Below are positions 7,601 to 14,828 of a stretch of DNA of 16,411 bases, one piece after another; position 1 is the first letter of the stretch; every line of letters begins with the position of its first letter. The notes beneath the pieces are model-generated. The model saw only the letters and a program-made list of their open reading frames with translations, did not search any database and had not been told where the DNA came from. Source of the stretch: Bordetella parapertussis (GTDB lineage: Bacteria > Pseudomonadota > Gammaproteobacteria > Burkholderiales > Burkholderiaceae_B); the NCBI GenBank assembly GCA_945869355.1, contig CAMBPA010000002.1, positions 1-16,411 on the forward strand. The letters are read 5' to 3'. The position numbers and the translations under genes are program-made.

Positions 7601-10223
7601 CCGTCGCGCGGCAAGCCAAATTGACATCTTGCATGCGCGCGAGCACAACTTAAAGAATATCAGCGTCAGTATCCCGCACGGCAAGTTCACGGTGATTACG
7701 GGTGTCTCTGGATCCGGTAAATCGACGCTTGCCTTCGATATTCTGTTCAACGAGGGACAACGCCGGTACCTCGAATCCTTAAACGCCTACGCGCGCGCTA
7801 TCGTGCAACCAGCAGGCAAACCGGATGTCGACGCAATCTTTGGCATACCACCCACGGTCGCGATCGAACAACGCACTAGCCGCGGGGGCCGCAAGTCCAC
7901 TGTTGCCACCATGACCGAGATCCATCACTTTCTGCGGCTGATGTACATGAAACTCGGTACACAAATGTGCCCGGACTGTCGCGTCAGTGTCGAACCCCAA
8001 AGCGCCGATCAAATCGTGGCGCGAATTTTGCGTGACCACAAGGGCGAGCGTATCGGCCTCCTTGCGCCGCTCGTCACCGCACGCAAGGGGTATTACACCG
8101 ACCTCGCAAAATGGGCAGCAGGCAAAGGCTTTACGCATTTGCGTGTCGATAATGCCTTCATCGGCACTGCAAAATGGCCGCGCTTGGATCGCTTTAAAGA
8201 GCACAACATTGAATTGCCCGTCTGCGATCTCGTCATCGCAGCAAAAAATGAAACAGCCTTGCGCGAAGGCGTTCGTAGCGCGCTCGAATACGGCCAAGGC
8301 GTCATGAGCGTGATCTGGCCACTCGACAAGCTTCATAGCGACATGGCATCCGTGCTTGAGCAAACGCACTTCTCCGTCAAGCGCGCTTGCCCAAGCTGTG
8401 GCACGAGCTTCCCCGAGCCAGATCCAAGAATGTTCTCGTACAACTCCAAGCATGGCTGGTGTACGGGCTGCTTTGGTACCGGACTTCAACTACAAGGCTT
8501 CGACGCCGAACAAACCGGCGAAGAAAATACTTGGAACGCCTCATATGAAGGCGAAACACGCGTGTGCGTCCAGTGCGACGGCGCGCGACTCAATCCCGTA
8601 TCGCGCTCCGTGCTTTGGCGCGAAAAATCGATTGCCGAGCTTGCGGGTCTGGCCGTATCGGATGCGCACACGTTCTTTACCGGGCTCGTATTACGCGGGC
8701 GCGATGCAGACATTGCACGGGACATCCTCAGCGAAATCCGCGGACGCCTTCAGTTTATGCAGGAAGTAGGTTTAGGCTATCTCGCCCTTGATCGGGCGGC
8801 ACCCACCTTATCTGGCGGAGAAGCACAACGCATAAGACTCGCTGCGCAACTTGGCTCAAATATGCAGGGGGTCTGCTATGTGCTGGATGAACCGACGATC
8901 GGTCTGCATCCTCGTGACAATCGTATTTTGTTAGGGGCGCTGTCAAAACTGGAGAAAAACGGAAACACCCTGGTCGTCGTCGAGCACGATGACGATACAA
9001 TTCGACGCGCCGAGCATGTGATTGACATTGGTCCGGGCGCCGGCGTGCGAGGGGGGCGTGTAGTCGCACAAGGTACCCTACAAGATTTGATGAACGCTCC
9101 TGAATCCACAACGGGGCGTTACCTACGTGAGCCGCTCAAGCACCCGCTTCAACCGCGTCGTCCCATCACGAAAAACCTGGCCATGTTGACGGTCAAGGGC
9201 GCCAAGCTGCATAACCTGCGACATGTCGATGCGCGTTTTCCAATTGGTCGATTAAGTGTTGTCACAGGTGTATCCGGCTCCGGCAAATCAACACTTGCAC
9301 GCGAGGTATTACTCGATAATTTATCGGTGGCACTTTCCGTGCGCGGGACGCCTGCCTGGAAGGGCTGCGAGGACATCACAGGTTGGCAGGCGCTCGACCG
9401 CGTATTGGAAGTGGATCAAACGCCGATTGGAAAGACTCCGCGCTCCTGTCCTGCCACCTATATTGGTTTCTGGGATGACGTACGCAAGCAGTTCGCCGAT
9501 ACCAATGAGGCGCGCATCAGGGGTTGGGGCGCGGGGCGCTTCTCTTTCAACACAGGCGATGGACGCTGCCCCATTTGTGAAGGTCAAGGCATGCGAACCC
9601 TCGAAATGAGTTTCCTGCCAGATATTAAAGTGCCCTGTGATGCATGCCGCGGTGCTCGCTTCAACACGGACACGCTCGCGGTGCGCATGCGAGACAAACA
9701 TGCGGGCGAAGTGCTCACCATGGAAGTCGATGACGCGATCGGCTACTTTGCAGCCCACCCAAAGATTCGTCATCCGCTTGAACTGATGCAAGATGTGGGT
9801 CTGGGCTACCTGACGCTGGGGCAACCTTCTCCGACACTGTCGGGTGGTGAAGCCCAACGGATCAAACTCGTCACCGAGCTTGCCAAAGCGCGTATGACAG
9901 AAGGCGTGATCACGACAGGCCGGGCCTCCCGTTTGCCGCATACCCTTTATGTTCTGGACGAACCGACGGTGGGCCTTTCCATGGCAGACGTAGAAAAACT
10001 CATTCGCGTCCTGCATCGCTTGGTCGAAGCGGGCAACACAGTCGTGGTGATCGAGCACAATCTAGATATCATCGCCGAGGCAGACTGGCTACTCGACCTT
10101 GGCCCGGAAGGGGGCTCGGGTGGCGGCCGTCTTGTGATCGAAGGCACGCCCGAACAAGTTGTCAATGTCCGCAAACGCTCGCATACAGGTGAAGTTTTAC
10201 ATGAGTTCATGGCACGCACATGA
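4623..10223 (+). CDS. uvrA: Double-length UvrA-like excinuclease ABC subunit A (two UvrA halves fused)
   Basis: The 1866-residue product is about twice the usual 940 of UvrA, the damage-recognition ATPase of nucleotide excision repair. It has two complete UvrA-like halves, about 1-985 and 999-1866, joined by a short linker rich in Ala, Lys and Arg. Four Walker A motifs (GVSGSGKS) start at residues 32, 653, 1027 and 1549. Four LSGGE signatures start at 501, 846, 1396 and 1739. Walker B Asp-Glu pairs lie at 527, 883, 1422 and 1779. Four CxxC pairs form zinc fingers: C275/278/299/302, C752/755/775/778, C1256/1259/1280/1283 and C1649/1652/1672/1675. The halves differ widely, so the duplication is old. 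Normal UvrA works as a homodimer, so this may be a covalent pseudo-dimer. The first half has a Lys-rich insert near 198-215 in the UvrB-binding region. No Shine-Dalgarno precedes the ATG. It may be a paralogue beside an ordinary uvrA elsewhere. The family is certain; a role in excision repair is inferred. Confidence 0.95.
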   Translation: MNPTIRITGARQNNLKNLDITLNTGELTVVTGVSGSGKSSLAFDTLYAEGQRRYVETFSPYARQFLDRMDKPVVDRIEGILPAIAIDQTNPVRSSRSTVGTMTELNDHLKLLFARGAQLMCRGCGQAVCRDSTASIFSAMTDRATRAGDPRLVVTFPVQVPANFTEEEVRGFLDQQGYTRVHADEGPTQVGITPEPSATKALAKASKKKTAMLSPALRTLRVVQDRFRMAGADTSRVMEALDIALKMGNGLIAVHALDQEGNDTEVWKYSDKLHCADCNISYSDPLPSTFSFNSPLGACEACRGFGRVIGIDFGLVIPDENKTLEGGAIKPWQTPSYKESQVELEKYAKRANVSINTPWKHLPPEHQEWVLHGDPLWKGGNQAWKTQWYGVQRFFDWLETKSYKMHVRVLLSKYRSYTPCPTCQGARLKPDALLWRIDGKSVRNLMLTPIVQLREFINSVKFAGSLDAAMDLVLAEIRARLKFLCDVGLGYLTLDRQSRTLSGGEVQRINLTTALGTSLVNTLFVLDEPSIGLHPRDIHRIVEVMHRLRDAGNTLVVVEHDPQVMIAADRVIDVGPGPGERGGQIVFDGTPSALKEALTLTGKYMGGVLKVEAPRPLPVSPNTPRLLLEGVTANNLKNVSIEIPLGRLVCVTGVSGSGKSTLIQDVLYPGLLKILGKPTESPGAFDRILGAEQLADVVMVNQAQIGKTARSNPASYVGAFDPIRKLFAQAPVARERGYTAGTFSFNSGDGRCPTCGGTGFEHVEMQFLSDIYIRCPDCDGKRFRPEVREVEIEHLGRRASIDAVLDMTVSEALEFFKGLRDVQLGLAPLADVGLEYVKLGQPVPTLSGGEAQRLKLAVHLAEAARSGISTVKLTKKGSLFLFDEPTTGLHFDDVARLMRAFRKLLGAGHTLLIIEHNLDVIRSADWVIDLGPAGGDAGGEVIATGSPQDIMQEPRSYTGEALREYAVAMTPDAIGSTLSEASGKPLQAVLKERRRAASQIDILHAREHNLKNISVSIPHGKFTVITGVSGSGKSTLAFDILFNEGQRRYLESLNAYARAIVQPAGKPDVDAIFGIPPTVAIEQRTSRGGRKSTVATMTEIHHFLRLMYMKLGTQMCPDCRVSVEPQSADQIVARILRDHKGERIGLLAPLVTARKGYYTDLAKWAAGKGFTHLRVDNAFIGTAKWPRLDRFKEHNIELPVCDLVIAAKNETALREGVRSALEYGQGVMSVIWPLDKLHSDMASVLEQTHFSVKRACPSCGTSFPEPDPRMFSYNSKHGWCTGCFGTGLQLQGFDAEQTGEENTWNASYEGETRVCVQCDGARLNPVSRSVLWREKSIAELAGLAVSDAHTFFTGLVLRGRDADIARDILSEIRGRLQFMQEVGLGYLALDRAAPTLSGGEAQRIRLAAQLGSNMQGVCYVLDEPTIGLHPRDNRILLGALSKLEKNGNTLVVVEHDDDTIRRAEHVIDIGPGAGVRGGRVVAQGTLQDLMNAPESTTGRYLREPLKHPLQPRRPITKNLAMLTVKGAKLHNLRHVDARFPIGRLSVVTGVSGSGKSTLAREVLLDNLSVALSVRGTPAWKGCEDITGWQALDRVLEVDQTPIGKTPRSCPATYIGFWDDVRKQFADTNEARIRGWGAGRFSFNTGDGRCPICEGQGMRTLEMSFLPDIKVPCDACRGARFNTDTLAVRMRDKHAGEVLTMEVDDAIGYFAAHPKIRHPLELMQDVGLGYLTLGQPSPTLSGGEAQRIKLVTELAKARMTEGVITTGRASRLPHTLYVLDEPTVGLSMADVEKLIRVLHRLVEAGNTVVVIEHNLDIIAEADWLLDLGPEGGSGGGRLVIEGTPEQVVNVRKRSHTGEVLHEFMART

Positions 10224-11368
10224 CGCATTGTCGTTTTGAAGATCGCCTAAGCGGCGAGGCTCGGGTCTTAACGAACCCGCTGTGTCGTATTGAGGCGCGT
10301 GCTCGAGACGAGTTGCCCGATGCATTCGCACGTATCGCACAAGTCCAACGCGCCGGCCACTGGATCGCCTTATTACTAGACTACGAGCTGGGCGAGTGGT
10401 TTGAATCGCAGTTAGCCACGCACGCCAACATCACCCACCCTGAACGCGCGCAGGCGACAACACCACGCCTCACGGCTCTCGTGTTCGAGAACATGAAGCT
10501 TGAGGCGCCTTGGCCTGAGGTGACACCACAAGACGCACAGCACCCCTCGGCAAGCATCGACAGCGTGACCCCCCTTCTCTCAAAGCAGGCCTATGTAGAA
10601 CGTATTCATCAAATTCGTCAATGGATTGCCGCGGGCGAGGTCTATCAGATCAACGCTACGTTTCCGATGGCCGTGAAGATGCGCGGTGATCCCGCAACGC
10701 TGTACAAACGCATTGCAGCCAAGCACCCCGTCGGGCACGCGGCGTTTATCGAAGATGGCGCCCGCACCGTACTGTCCTTCTCACCTGAGTTGTTTTTGGC
10801 ACGAACCGGTGACTGCTTGACCACCCGTCCCATGAAAGGGACCGCACCACGCTCCACCGATGCCGCGCAAGATCACGCGTTTAGGCAAGGCTTAGTAGCC
10901 AGCGCGAAAAATCGCGCTGAGAACCTCATGATTGTGGACCTATTACGCAATGATCTGGGCCGTGTCGCTATCCCCGGTAGCGTCACCGCAAACCCTCTGT
11001 TCTCGCTTGAAAAGTACCCCTCTGTTTGGACGATGACATCGACCGTGCAAGCGCGTATTGCGCACAGTACAAACCTAGAGATGATTTTAAAAGCCCTCTT
11101 TCCCTGCGGCTCTGTTACAGGTGCGCCAAAAATTGCCGCAATGCGACGCATTCAAGAGACTGAGACTGCACCGCGCGAGCTTTACTGCGGAAGCCTGGGT
11201 TGGCTAGCACCCAATGGGGACTTTTCTTTGAACGTGGCGATTCGTACCTTGGTGCTCAATGCGCAAGACGGCATGGGCCTCTATCATGTCGGTGGAGGTA
11301 TCGTCTATGATTCCGACCCCGAGCAAGAGTGGGAAGAATGCCACTGGAAGGCACGCATACTCGCTTAA
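10220..11368 (+). CDS. pabB: Aminodeoxychorismate synthase component I (4-aminobenzoate/folate synthesis)
   Basis: A 382-residue chorismate-utilising enzyme that, with a glutamine amidotransferase partner (PabA), makes 4-amino-4-deoxychorismate in the cytoplasm. The chorismate-binding domain occupies about 120-382. It contains PMKGTAPR with K206, the lysine that separates PabB-type enzymes from anthranilate synthase TrpE (which has alanine there). It also has ENLMIVDLLRNDLGR, the region with SLEKYPSVWTMTSTV, CGSVTGAPKIAAM, and a C-terminal DSDPEQEWEECHWKA, which closes the fold. The N-terminal part, about 1-115, is shorter than in E. coli PabB, as in many PabB proteins that are fused or linked to PabC. 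The ATG overlaps the uvrA stop codon as ATGA, so it is probably translated by coupling; no separate Shine-Dalgarno is obvious. No pabA gene is in the window. Confidence 0.95.
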   Translation: MTHCRFEDRLSGEARVLTNPLCRIEARARDELPDAFARIAQVQRAGHWIALLLDYELGEWFESQLATHANITHPERAQATTPRLTALVFENMKLEAPWPEVTPQDAQHPSASIDSVTPLLSKQAYVERIHQIRQWIAAGEVYQINATFPMAVKMRGDPATLYKRIAAKHPVGHAAFIEDGARTVLSFSPELFLARTGDCLTTRPMKGTAPRSTDAAQDHAFRQGLVASAKNRAENLMIVDLLRNDLGRVAIPGSVTANPLFSLEKYPSVWTMTSTVQARIAHSTNLEMILKALFPCGSVTGAPKIAAMRRIQETETAPRELYCGSLGWLAPNGDFSLNVAIRTLVLNAQDGMGLYHVGGGIVYDSDPEQEWEECHWKARILA

Positions 11369-11381
11369 CCCTACAGACGCC

Positions 11382-12047
11382 ATGACAACCTTGCCTCCTG
11401 ACCTGATCGAAACCATGCATGCCAATGATGCCGGCCTCATTGATTTGATGCCAGAACATTTAGCGCGTCTGGCGCACTCTGCAAGCACTCTTGGCTACCC
11501 TTACCCGGGCGACTTCACAATCACGCAAGCAGTTCAAGCCGCATGCTCAGACCTCACAGGAATCTCACGGCGTGTCAGGCTGTTGCTGAACCAATCAGGT
11601 GCGCTATCGGTGCAGGCTGCGCCACTGGGCGCGCTCGTTGGGTCACCGTTGATCGGGCTCTCTGCGCTCGTGCTAAAGAGCACCGAGCCACTGCTACAAC
11701 ATAAAACTACACACCGGCCTTGGTATGACGCCACCACTGCATGGCTCAGCACACACAGCGTGTATTTTGATCAGATTTTTGTAAATGAACGTCAAGAGTT
11801 GTGCGAAGGAAGTCGCTCAAACATCTATCTGCTCAAACAAGGGGTATGGCTTACGCCGCCGCTAGCTTCCGGTTTACTGGGGGGGACGATGCGCACGCGC
11901 CTGCTAAATTCAGGTCCGGTGCAGGAAGAGGTCCTGCACCTGAGCGACTTGCCCGACGCGCAAGCAGTTCGTCTATCGAACGGCCTGCGCGGCTGGTTTG
12001 ATGTGAAGCCTGATGCCTCACTCCTTCCAGGGCATGTCCTTCCATAA
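11382..12047 (+). CDS. pabC: 4-amino-4-deoxychorismate lyase (class IV aminotransferase fold)
   Basis: A 221-residue PLP enzyme that releases pyruvate from aminodeoxychorismate to give 4-aminobenzoate. The open frame extends upstream to 11259, but that part overlaps pabB and shows no family similarity; the homologous region begins with DLIETM, so the ATG at 11382 is chosen. Landmarks are MPEHLARLAHSASTLGYP near 23-40, HKTTHRPWYDA at 107-117 with K108 as probable PLP lysine, and the CEGSRSNIY motif at 141-149, typical of PabC-type proteins. The protein is shorter than E. coli PabC and matches the C-terminal domain of fused PabB-PabC proteins. Here the two are separate, 13 bases apart and in different frames. 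There is no Shine-Dalgarno. The last 30 bases overlap the end of the opposing TctC gene. Confidence 0.9.
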   Translation: MTTLPPDLIETMHANDAGLIDLMPEHLARLAHSASTLGYPYPGDFTITQAVQAACSDLTGISRRVRLLLNQSGALSVQAAPLGALVGSPLIGLSALVLKSTEPLLQHKTTHRPWYDATTAWLSTHSVYFDQIFVNERQELCEGSRSNIYLLKQGVWLTPPLASGLLGGTMRTRLLNSGPVQEEVLHLSDLPDAQAVRLSNGLRGWFDVKPDASLLPGHVLP

Positions 12048-12998
12048 TTGCTGCAACATTTTTTCATTATCAGCCAATTCTTGGGCGTATGCAGGCGGTG
12101 CCAGATAACGGATCGGTGCAAACAACTCGCCGGCCTTTTTGATGTACTCAGGATCTGAAGCAGCCTGGGCAACCGCCTTAACTAAGCGCTCGCGAATTTC
12201 TGGCGGCAAGCCTTTGGGGGCCGCCAAACCACGTAGCGAGGCGCTTTCCATGCTGTAGCCTTGCTCGGCAAACGTCGGAATATTTGGCGCTAGAACCGTC
12301 CGCTTGAGCGACATCTGACCAAGCATACGAATAGGCGACCCACCTTTGATATAGGCAAGCGCCTCACCGACGTTGATCGCGCCAACGACTAACTGACCAC
12401 TCACCAGCGCACCGCGGGTTTCACCCGACCCTTTGTAGGGCACGTGGGTCAATTTCACCCCAGCCGCTTTTTCAAAAAATAACATTGCAAGGTGGTCGTC
12501 AGAGCCTACGCCGGTTGACCCGACCGTCACCTTGCCTGGGTTGGCCTTCGCATAAACAACTAGGTCTATTAAGGTCTTAAAGTCGCTTGACGTTTGCACA
12601 GCAAATGCACCCGGGTCATCAATCAAATTACCGATCAAGTCATATTCTTTCCAATGAAATGTCGATGGGCGCTCAATTGGAATAGAGATCAAATTAGGCG
12701 TATTCAAAAATCCGATGGTGTATCCGTCTGGTGCGGCTCTGGATAGTTCAGCGAAACCAATACCGCCTCCGGCACCCGACTTGTTGGATATAACAATACG
12801 TGCGTTATTACCCAAATATTTTTCGATATAGGGCGCGATCAGCCGCCCCACGAGGTCTGTGCCACCACCCGGTACGTAGGCAATGATCATCGTGATGGGC
12901 TTGTTCGGATACTGGGCGTGCGCGCCAGTTGACCAAGCCAAAGCGGTCAGCAAAACCAACCCCGTTAGACGACTAAATTTATGGATGAAACTAGTCAT
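12018..12998 (-). CDS. TctC/Bug-family tripartite tricarboxylate transporter substrate-binding protein (second copy)
   Basis: A 326-residue periplasmic receptor. A longer frame begins with GTG at 13002-13004, but this overlaps the Shine-Dalgarno AGGAG, which is ideally placed five bases before the ATG at 12996-12998, so the ATG is chosen. The signal peptide is residues 1-28: basic start, hydrophobic core LTGLVLLTALAW, and GAHA before Q29. The mature protein shows YPNKPITMIIAYVPGGGTD at 30-48, SNKSGAGGGIGF, HVPYKGSGE and NIPTFAEQGYSM, all Bug-family landmarks. The glycine-rich YVPGGGTD differs from the PYPPGGTTD of the first copy, and the two sequences are clearly diverged, so they probably bind different ligands. 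It is the last gene of the hydroxy-acid cluster, 98 bases after the dehydrogenase. No tctA or tctB is nearby. Ligand is likely a carboxylate processed by that cluster. Confidence 0.92.
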   Translation of the reverse strand: MTSFIHKFSRLTGLVLLTALAWSTGAHAQYPNKPITMIIAYVPGGGTDLVGRLIAPYIEKYLGNNARIVISNKSGAGGGIGFAELSRAAPDGYTIGFLNTPNLISIPIERPSTFHWKEYDLIGNLIDDPGAFAVQTSSDFKTLIDLVVYAKANPGKVTVGSTGVGSDDHLAMLFFEKAAGVKLTHVPYKGSGETRGALVSGQLVVGAINVGEALAYIKGGSPIRMLGQMSLKRTVLAPNIPTFAEQGYSMESASLRGLAAPKGLPPEIRERLVKAVAQAASDPEYIKKAGELFAPIRYLAPPAYAQELADNEKMLQQLWKDMPWKE

Positions 12999-13096
12999 AC
13001 ACACTCCTTTTATTTTTTATGCTGCTGCGCGTTGTGTTCCGTTTTTCTACAGCCAAACTGAATATAAAGCCCTTCCGTGGCCTTGGGTGTTATGAC

Positions 13097-14122
13097 TTAC
13101 CCGAACATCTTTTTGTAACGTTCGACGAATACGGGCCAAACCTCGGGATTCGCCATGCGGGGCGCACGCTCGCACCGCAACAGCCCCTCAATTTGTTCGG
13201 CACCCATACGTGCTGCATTGCGGCGCGCCTCATGCGTCACCCCTGCAGTGTGATAAGTGGCCGTGACATTTGGCAAAGACAGCAGAGGGTTGTCGATAGC
13301 GGGTGGCTCGACCGTCCAAACGTCAAGTCCAGCACCAGACAAATGCTTGTCGCGTAATGCCTCAACCAGCGCGTTCTCATCATGAATCCCGCCGCGTGCC
13401 GTAGAAAGGAACACAGCGCCTTTCTTCATCGCCCGAAACTGCTGCGCGCCGAATAAATTCAGTGTTTCAGGGGAACGCGGGCAGTGCACCGACACCACAT
13501 CAGACTGGGTCACGAGCTGCTCAAAGCTGACTGGCCTAGCGCCACGCTTGCCGATTTCATCATCGGTCAGTTTTGGATCACACCCAATTACTTGCATGCC
13601 AAACGCCTTGGCCAGATGTGCAACGCGCCTGCCGATATTGCCAACCCCCACGATACCGATCGTCAGGCCTTTGACTTCGTTTCCCATCAGATCTTCACGC
13701 GTCGTGTAAGCATTCGCGCGCATCACACGATCAGACTCGGCGATGCGATGCTTCACCGATAAAAGCAAGCCGATCGCATGCTCGGCCACAGAGTCGGCAT
13801 TGCAGCTGGATTGATTCACGACCAACACACCATGGCGGTTACACGCATCGAGGTCAATCGGATCAAAACCTGCGCCTGATGCGGAGGCGCAGAGCAGGTT
13901 TGGCAACTGTTTAAGCAGCTCTTCGCCAAGCCACCATTGTTTTGGCACTTCGTCGCGTGCAGCGCAAATATGGTAAATCTGCGCCTCCTTGAGTGCCGCC
14001 AACGTCTTTTTTTCGTCGTCAGCATATCGGCATATCGTCAAATCAATATCTTTAAATTTGGCGAGATGCTCATCAAAAACAGGGTTGATCCAAAAATCGA
14101 AGCGAACAACCTTTTTCTTCAT
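13097..14122 (-). CDS. D-2-hydroxyacid dehydrogenase (NAD-dependent)
   Basis: A 341-residue cytoplasmic oxidoreductase of the D-isomer-specific 2-hydroxyacid dehydrogenase family, which interconverts 2-oxo acids and D-2-hydroxy acids with NAD(H). The ATG at 14120-14122 overlaps the stop of the aldolase gene as ATGA; a frame extending 13 codons further upstream lies inside that gene and is rejected. The Rossmann motif GVGNIG is at 159-164, with D182 after the second strand, consistent with NAD rather than NADP. The catalytic triad is visible: R243 in STARGG, E272 in VEPP and H291 in YHTAG. The catalytic-domain loop SASGAGFDPIDL lies at 80-91. Length is normal for the family. Coupling to the aldolase suggests that it acts on the substrate or product of that enzyme. 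The exact substrate is not predictable from sequence. Confidence 0.92.
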   Translation of the reverse strand: MKKKVVRFDFWINPVFDEHLAKFKDIDLTICRYADDEKKTLAALKEAQIYHICAARDEVPKQWWLGEELLKQLPNLLCASASGAGFDPIDLDACNRHGVLVVNQSSCNADSVAEHAIGLLLSVKHRIAESDRVMRANAYTTREDLMGNEVKGLTIGIVGVGNIGRRVAHLAKAFGMQVIGCDPKLTDDEIGKRGARPVSFEQLVTQSDVVSVHCPRSPETLNLFGAQQFRAMKKGAVFLSTARGGIHDENALVEALRDKHLSGAGLDVWTVEPPAIDNPLLSLPNVTATYHTAGVTHEARRNAARMGAEQIEGLLRCERAPRMANPEVWPVFVERYKKMFG

Positions 14123-14790
14123 TTCAGCACACCCTTGGCGCGCAGGCTTTGGTCCACCCACTTGCGATCCAAGGTGCCTTTGGCGATTTGTTTCAGAATA
14201 TCCTTTTCTTTCTTTTCAACGGCCATCACCAAAGCGGCTAACTCGTTAGCAATCTCCGGACGAATGGCGAAGACACCGTCATGGTCGCCAACAATGATGT
14301 CGCCAGGGTGCACGACCATTCCATCAACCGTGACGGTGACGTTGATTTCACCAGGACCCTCTTTGTATGGGCCACGATGAGAAATCGCACGCGCAAAAAC
14401 CGGGAAGCTACTTTTGCCAAGGCTCTCAACGTCGCGGATTGGACCGTCGATCACAAAGCCAGCAATTTTTTTGCTCGCCGCAAGTGTGGACATGATCTCG
14501 CCAATGATCGCATTGCGTTGCAGACCGCCCGCATCCACCACGATCACATCGCCAGGCGCGGCCATATCAATCGCTTTGTGTACCATTAAGTTATCGCCAG
14601 GCGCAGTTTTGACTGTGAAGGCACGTCCTAGAATTCGACCACCCTTGTGAAACGGACGCAGATCAACCGTACCGTTTGTACGGCTCATGACGTCACTAAT
14701 GTTTGCTACTGCCAGCTTGGCAAACTTCTTCAACGTTGCATTGCTGACAGTGTGCTTGTGGGTATTGATTGAAAATCCGAGGTTAGCCAT
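14119..14790 (-). CDS. RraA/HMG-aldolase family protein (probable divalent-metal aldolase or oxo-acid decarboxylase)
   Basis: A 223-residue cytoplasmic protein. The core GGLQRNAIIGE at 88-98 and FVIDGPIRD at 112-120 give an acidic residue (E98) exactly 20 residues before R119-D120. This acidic-X20-Arg-Asp arrangement is used by 4-hydroxy-4-methyl-2-oxoglutarate / 4-carboxy-4-hydroxy-2-oxoadipate aldolases to hold metal and pyruvate enolate. Many family members also decarboxylate oxaloacetate. The C-terminal HPGDIIVGDHDGVFAI (161-176) is likewise typical. Because of its catabolic neighbours and the conserved catalytic residues, an aldolase or decarboxylase is more likely than the RNase E inhibitor RraA of E. 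coli. A CGGAG Shine-Dalgarno lies five bases before the ATG. The gene follows the hydroxy-acid oxidase after 38 bases and overlaps the dehydrogenase by four. Substrate not determined. Confidence 0.88.
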   Translation of the reverse strand: MANLGFSINTHKHTVSNATLKKFAKLAVANISDVMSRTNGTVDLRPFHKGGRILGRAFTVKTAPGDNLMVHKAIDMAAPGDVIVVDAGGLQRNAIIGEIMSTLAASKKIAGFVIDGPIRDVESLGKSSFPVFARAISHRGPYKEGPGEINVTVTVDGMVVHPGDIIVGDHDGVFAIRPEIANELAALVMAVEKKEKDILKQIAKGTLDRKWVDQSLRAKGVLK

Positions 14791-14828
14791 AGTGACTCCG
14801 CATAAAATGTAAAAAAAGAGAATGAGGT

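Noticed and set aside
6579..7725. Near-identical DNA around the second and third Walker A motifs as a recombinational repeat
   Set aside because: Similarity is confined to a couple of dozen bases encoding the same conserved motif, so protein constraint explains it.
7779..8489. Long minus-strand reading frame (236 codons) antisense to the UvrA-like gene
   Set aside because: It lies wholly inside a well-supported gene on the other strand, has no recognisable domain or ribosome site, and follows from codon bias.
9321..10058. Minus-strand reading frame of 245 codons antisense to the end of the UvrA-like gene
   Set aside because: Same reason: shadow of conserved ABC ATPase coding sequence, no family similarity.
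11259..11381. Upstream extension of pabC by 41 codons
   Set aside because: It overlaps pabB in another frame and carries no conserved residues; homology begins after the ATG at 11382.
12999..13004. GTG start two codons upstream of the second TctC gene
   Set aside because: It would overlap the AGGAG ribosome site; the following ATG has ideal spacing.
14123..14161. Thirteen-codon N-terminal extension of the D-2-hydroxyacid dehydrogenase
   Set aside because: It lies inside the aldolase gene; the ATGA overlap at 14119-14122 gives a better start.
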